A stretch of 6,210 nt of DNA from Candidatus Omnitrophota bacterium (GTDB taxonomy: Bacteria; Ratteibacteria; UBA8468; B48-G9; JAFGKM01), in the NCBI GenBank assembly GCA_023819545.1, contig JAMWCA010000077.1:1-6210 (forward strand), in the 5' to 3' direction. The translations under genes and the position numbers were made by a program. The notes under the pieces were generated by a model that did not search any database, was not told where the DNA came from, and saw only the letters and a program-made list of their open reading frames with translations. Below are positions 5,796-6,210 of this stretch, piece after piece; position 1 is the first letter of the stretch; every line of letters starts with the position of its first letter.

Positions 5796-6210
5796 ATGAA
5801 AGGATGACTTCTCCAGAAATAAAGAGTGAGGATTTAACATATGAAAACACATTAAGACCACGAAAAATTGATGAATTTATTGGTCAGGATAAAGTTAAAG
5901 AAAATTTAAAGGTTTTTATAGAAGCAGCAAAAAATAGGAAAGAAGTCCTTGATCATATTTTATTTTATGGACCTCCAGGGATAGGAAAGACAACACTTGC
6001 TTATATTGTAGCAAATGAACTTGGCGTTAATATAAAAGCATCTTCAGGCCCTGTAATTGAAAAAGTAGGAGACCTTGCAGGAATTTTGACAAATCTTGAA
6101 GAAGGAGATGTTTTATTTATAGATGAAATTCATCGTTTACCAAGAAATGTTGAAGAATTCCTTTACAGCGCAATGGAGGAATTTGTAATAGATATAGTTA
6201 TTGGTGAAGG
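5792..6210 (+). CDS. ruvB: Holliday junction branch migration ATPase RuvB, 3' end outside window
   Basis: The first 139 complete codons of an AAA+ motor protein usually about 340 residues long; hexameric RuvB rings pump DNA through the RuvA-bound junction using ATP. Visible landmarks are LRPRKIDEFIGQ (21-32), Walker A GPPGIGKTT (60-68), SSGPVIEKVGDLAGILTNLE (84-103), Walker B VLFIDEIHR (107-115) with D111 and E112, and VEEFLYSAMEEF (120-131). Sensor and arginine-finger regions and the winged-helix domain lie beyond the right edge. ATG 5792 overlaps the ruvA TGA in an ATGA arrangement. The N-terminal stretch before the AAA+ core is about 20 residues, normal for the family. The sequence reads cleanly to the edge; truncation is due to the window. 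Confidence 0.95.
   Translation, partial: MNERMTSPEIKSEDLTYENTLRPRKIDEFIGQDKVKENLKVFIEAAKNRKEVLDHILFYGPPGIGKTTLAYIVANELGVNIKASSGPVIEKVGDLAGILTNLEEGDVLFIDEIHRLPRNVEEFLYSAMEEFVIDIVIGE

Noticed and set aside
1..6210. Mobile element, CRISPR array, RNA gene or defence system
   Set aside because: No spaced direct repeats, transposase or integrase motifs, tRNA-like folds or toxin-antitoxin pairs were seen; every gene belongs to a known family and the region looks like core chromosome.

Overview
The window is a gene-dense piece of a strongly AT-rich bacterial chromosome (roughly 30% G+C by eye). It has eight genes, all on the + strand, with almost no spacer DNA. A eubacterial origin is shown by the complete ruvC-ruvA and partial ruvB set, YebC, Shine-Dalgarno sites of the AAGGAGG type, a near-consensus sigma-70-type promoter, TTG as an alternative start and TGA used as a stop. 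Arginine is mostly AGA/AGG and lysine is very common, as expected at this base composition. I cannot assign a phylum; a low-GC Firmicute-like, deep-branching thermophilic or candidate-phylum lineage would all fit.

Left block (1-1350): the 3' part of a PHP-family metallo-phosphoesterase gene (start outside the window) is followed after one nucleotide by a complete type I 3-dehydroquinate dehydratase gene (aroD, shikimate pathway). They appear to be the end of one transcript entering from the left.

A gap of 87 nt (1351-1437) is the only real intergenic region. It holds a good promoter (TTCACA, 17 nt, TATAAT), an inverted repeat spanning the -10 and start-point region, and a strong ribosome binding site.

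Right block (1438-6210): an EF-G-like GTPase (EF-G2 type), a DUF151/bifunctional-nuclease family protein, YebC, RuvC, RuvA and the first 140 codons of RuvB. Gaps are 2, 12 and 5 nt, then overlaps of 23 and 4 nt, so this looks like one operon read from the 1368-1396 promoter. yebC-ruvC-ruvA-ruvB is the familiar Holliday-junction processing cluster: RuvA binds the four-way junction, RuvB drives branch migration and RuvC cuts. The less usual part is the front of the operon, where a non-canonical translational GTPase and a DUF151 protein share the transcript.

I see no mobile element, CRISPR array, RNA gene or wholly unknown system. The points most worth checking are the altered catalytic residues in the EF-G-like protein and RuvC, the promoter with its dyad, and the possible translation-related module at the head of the ruv operon.
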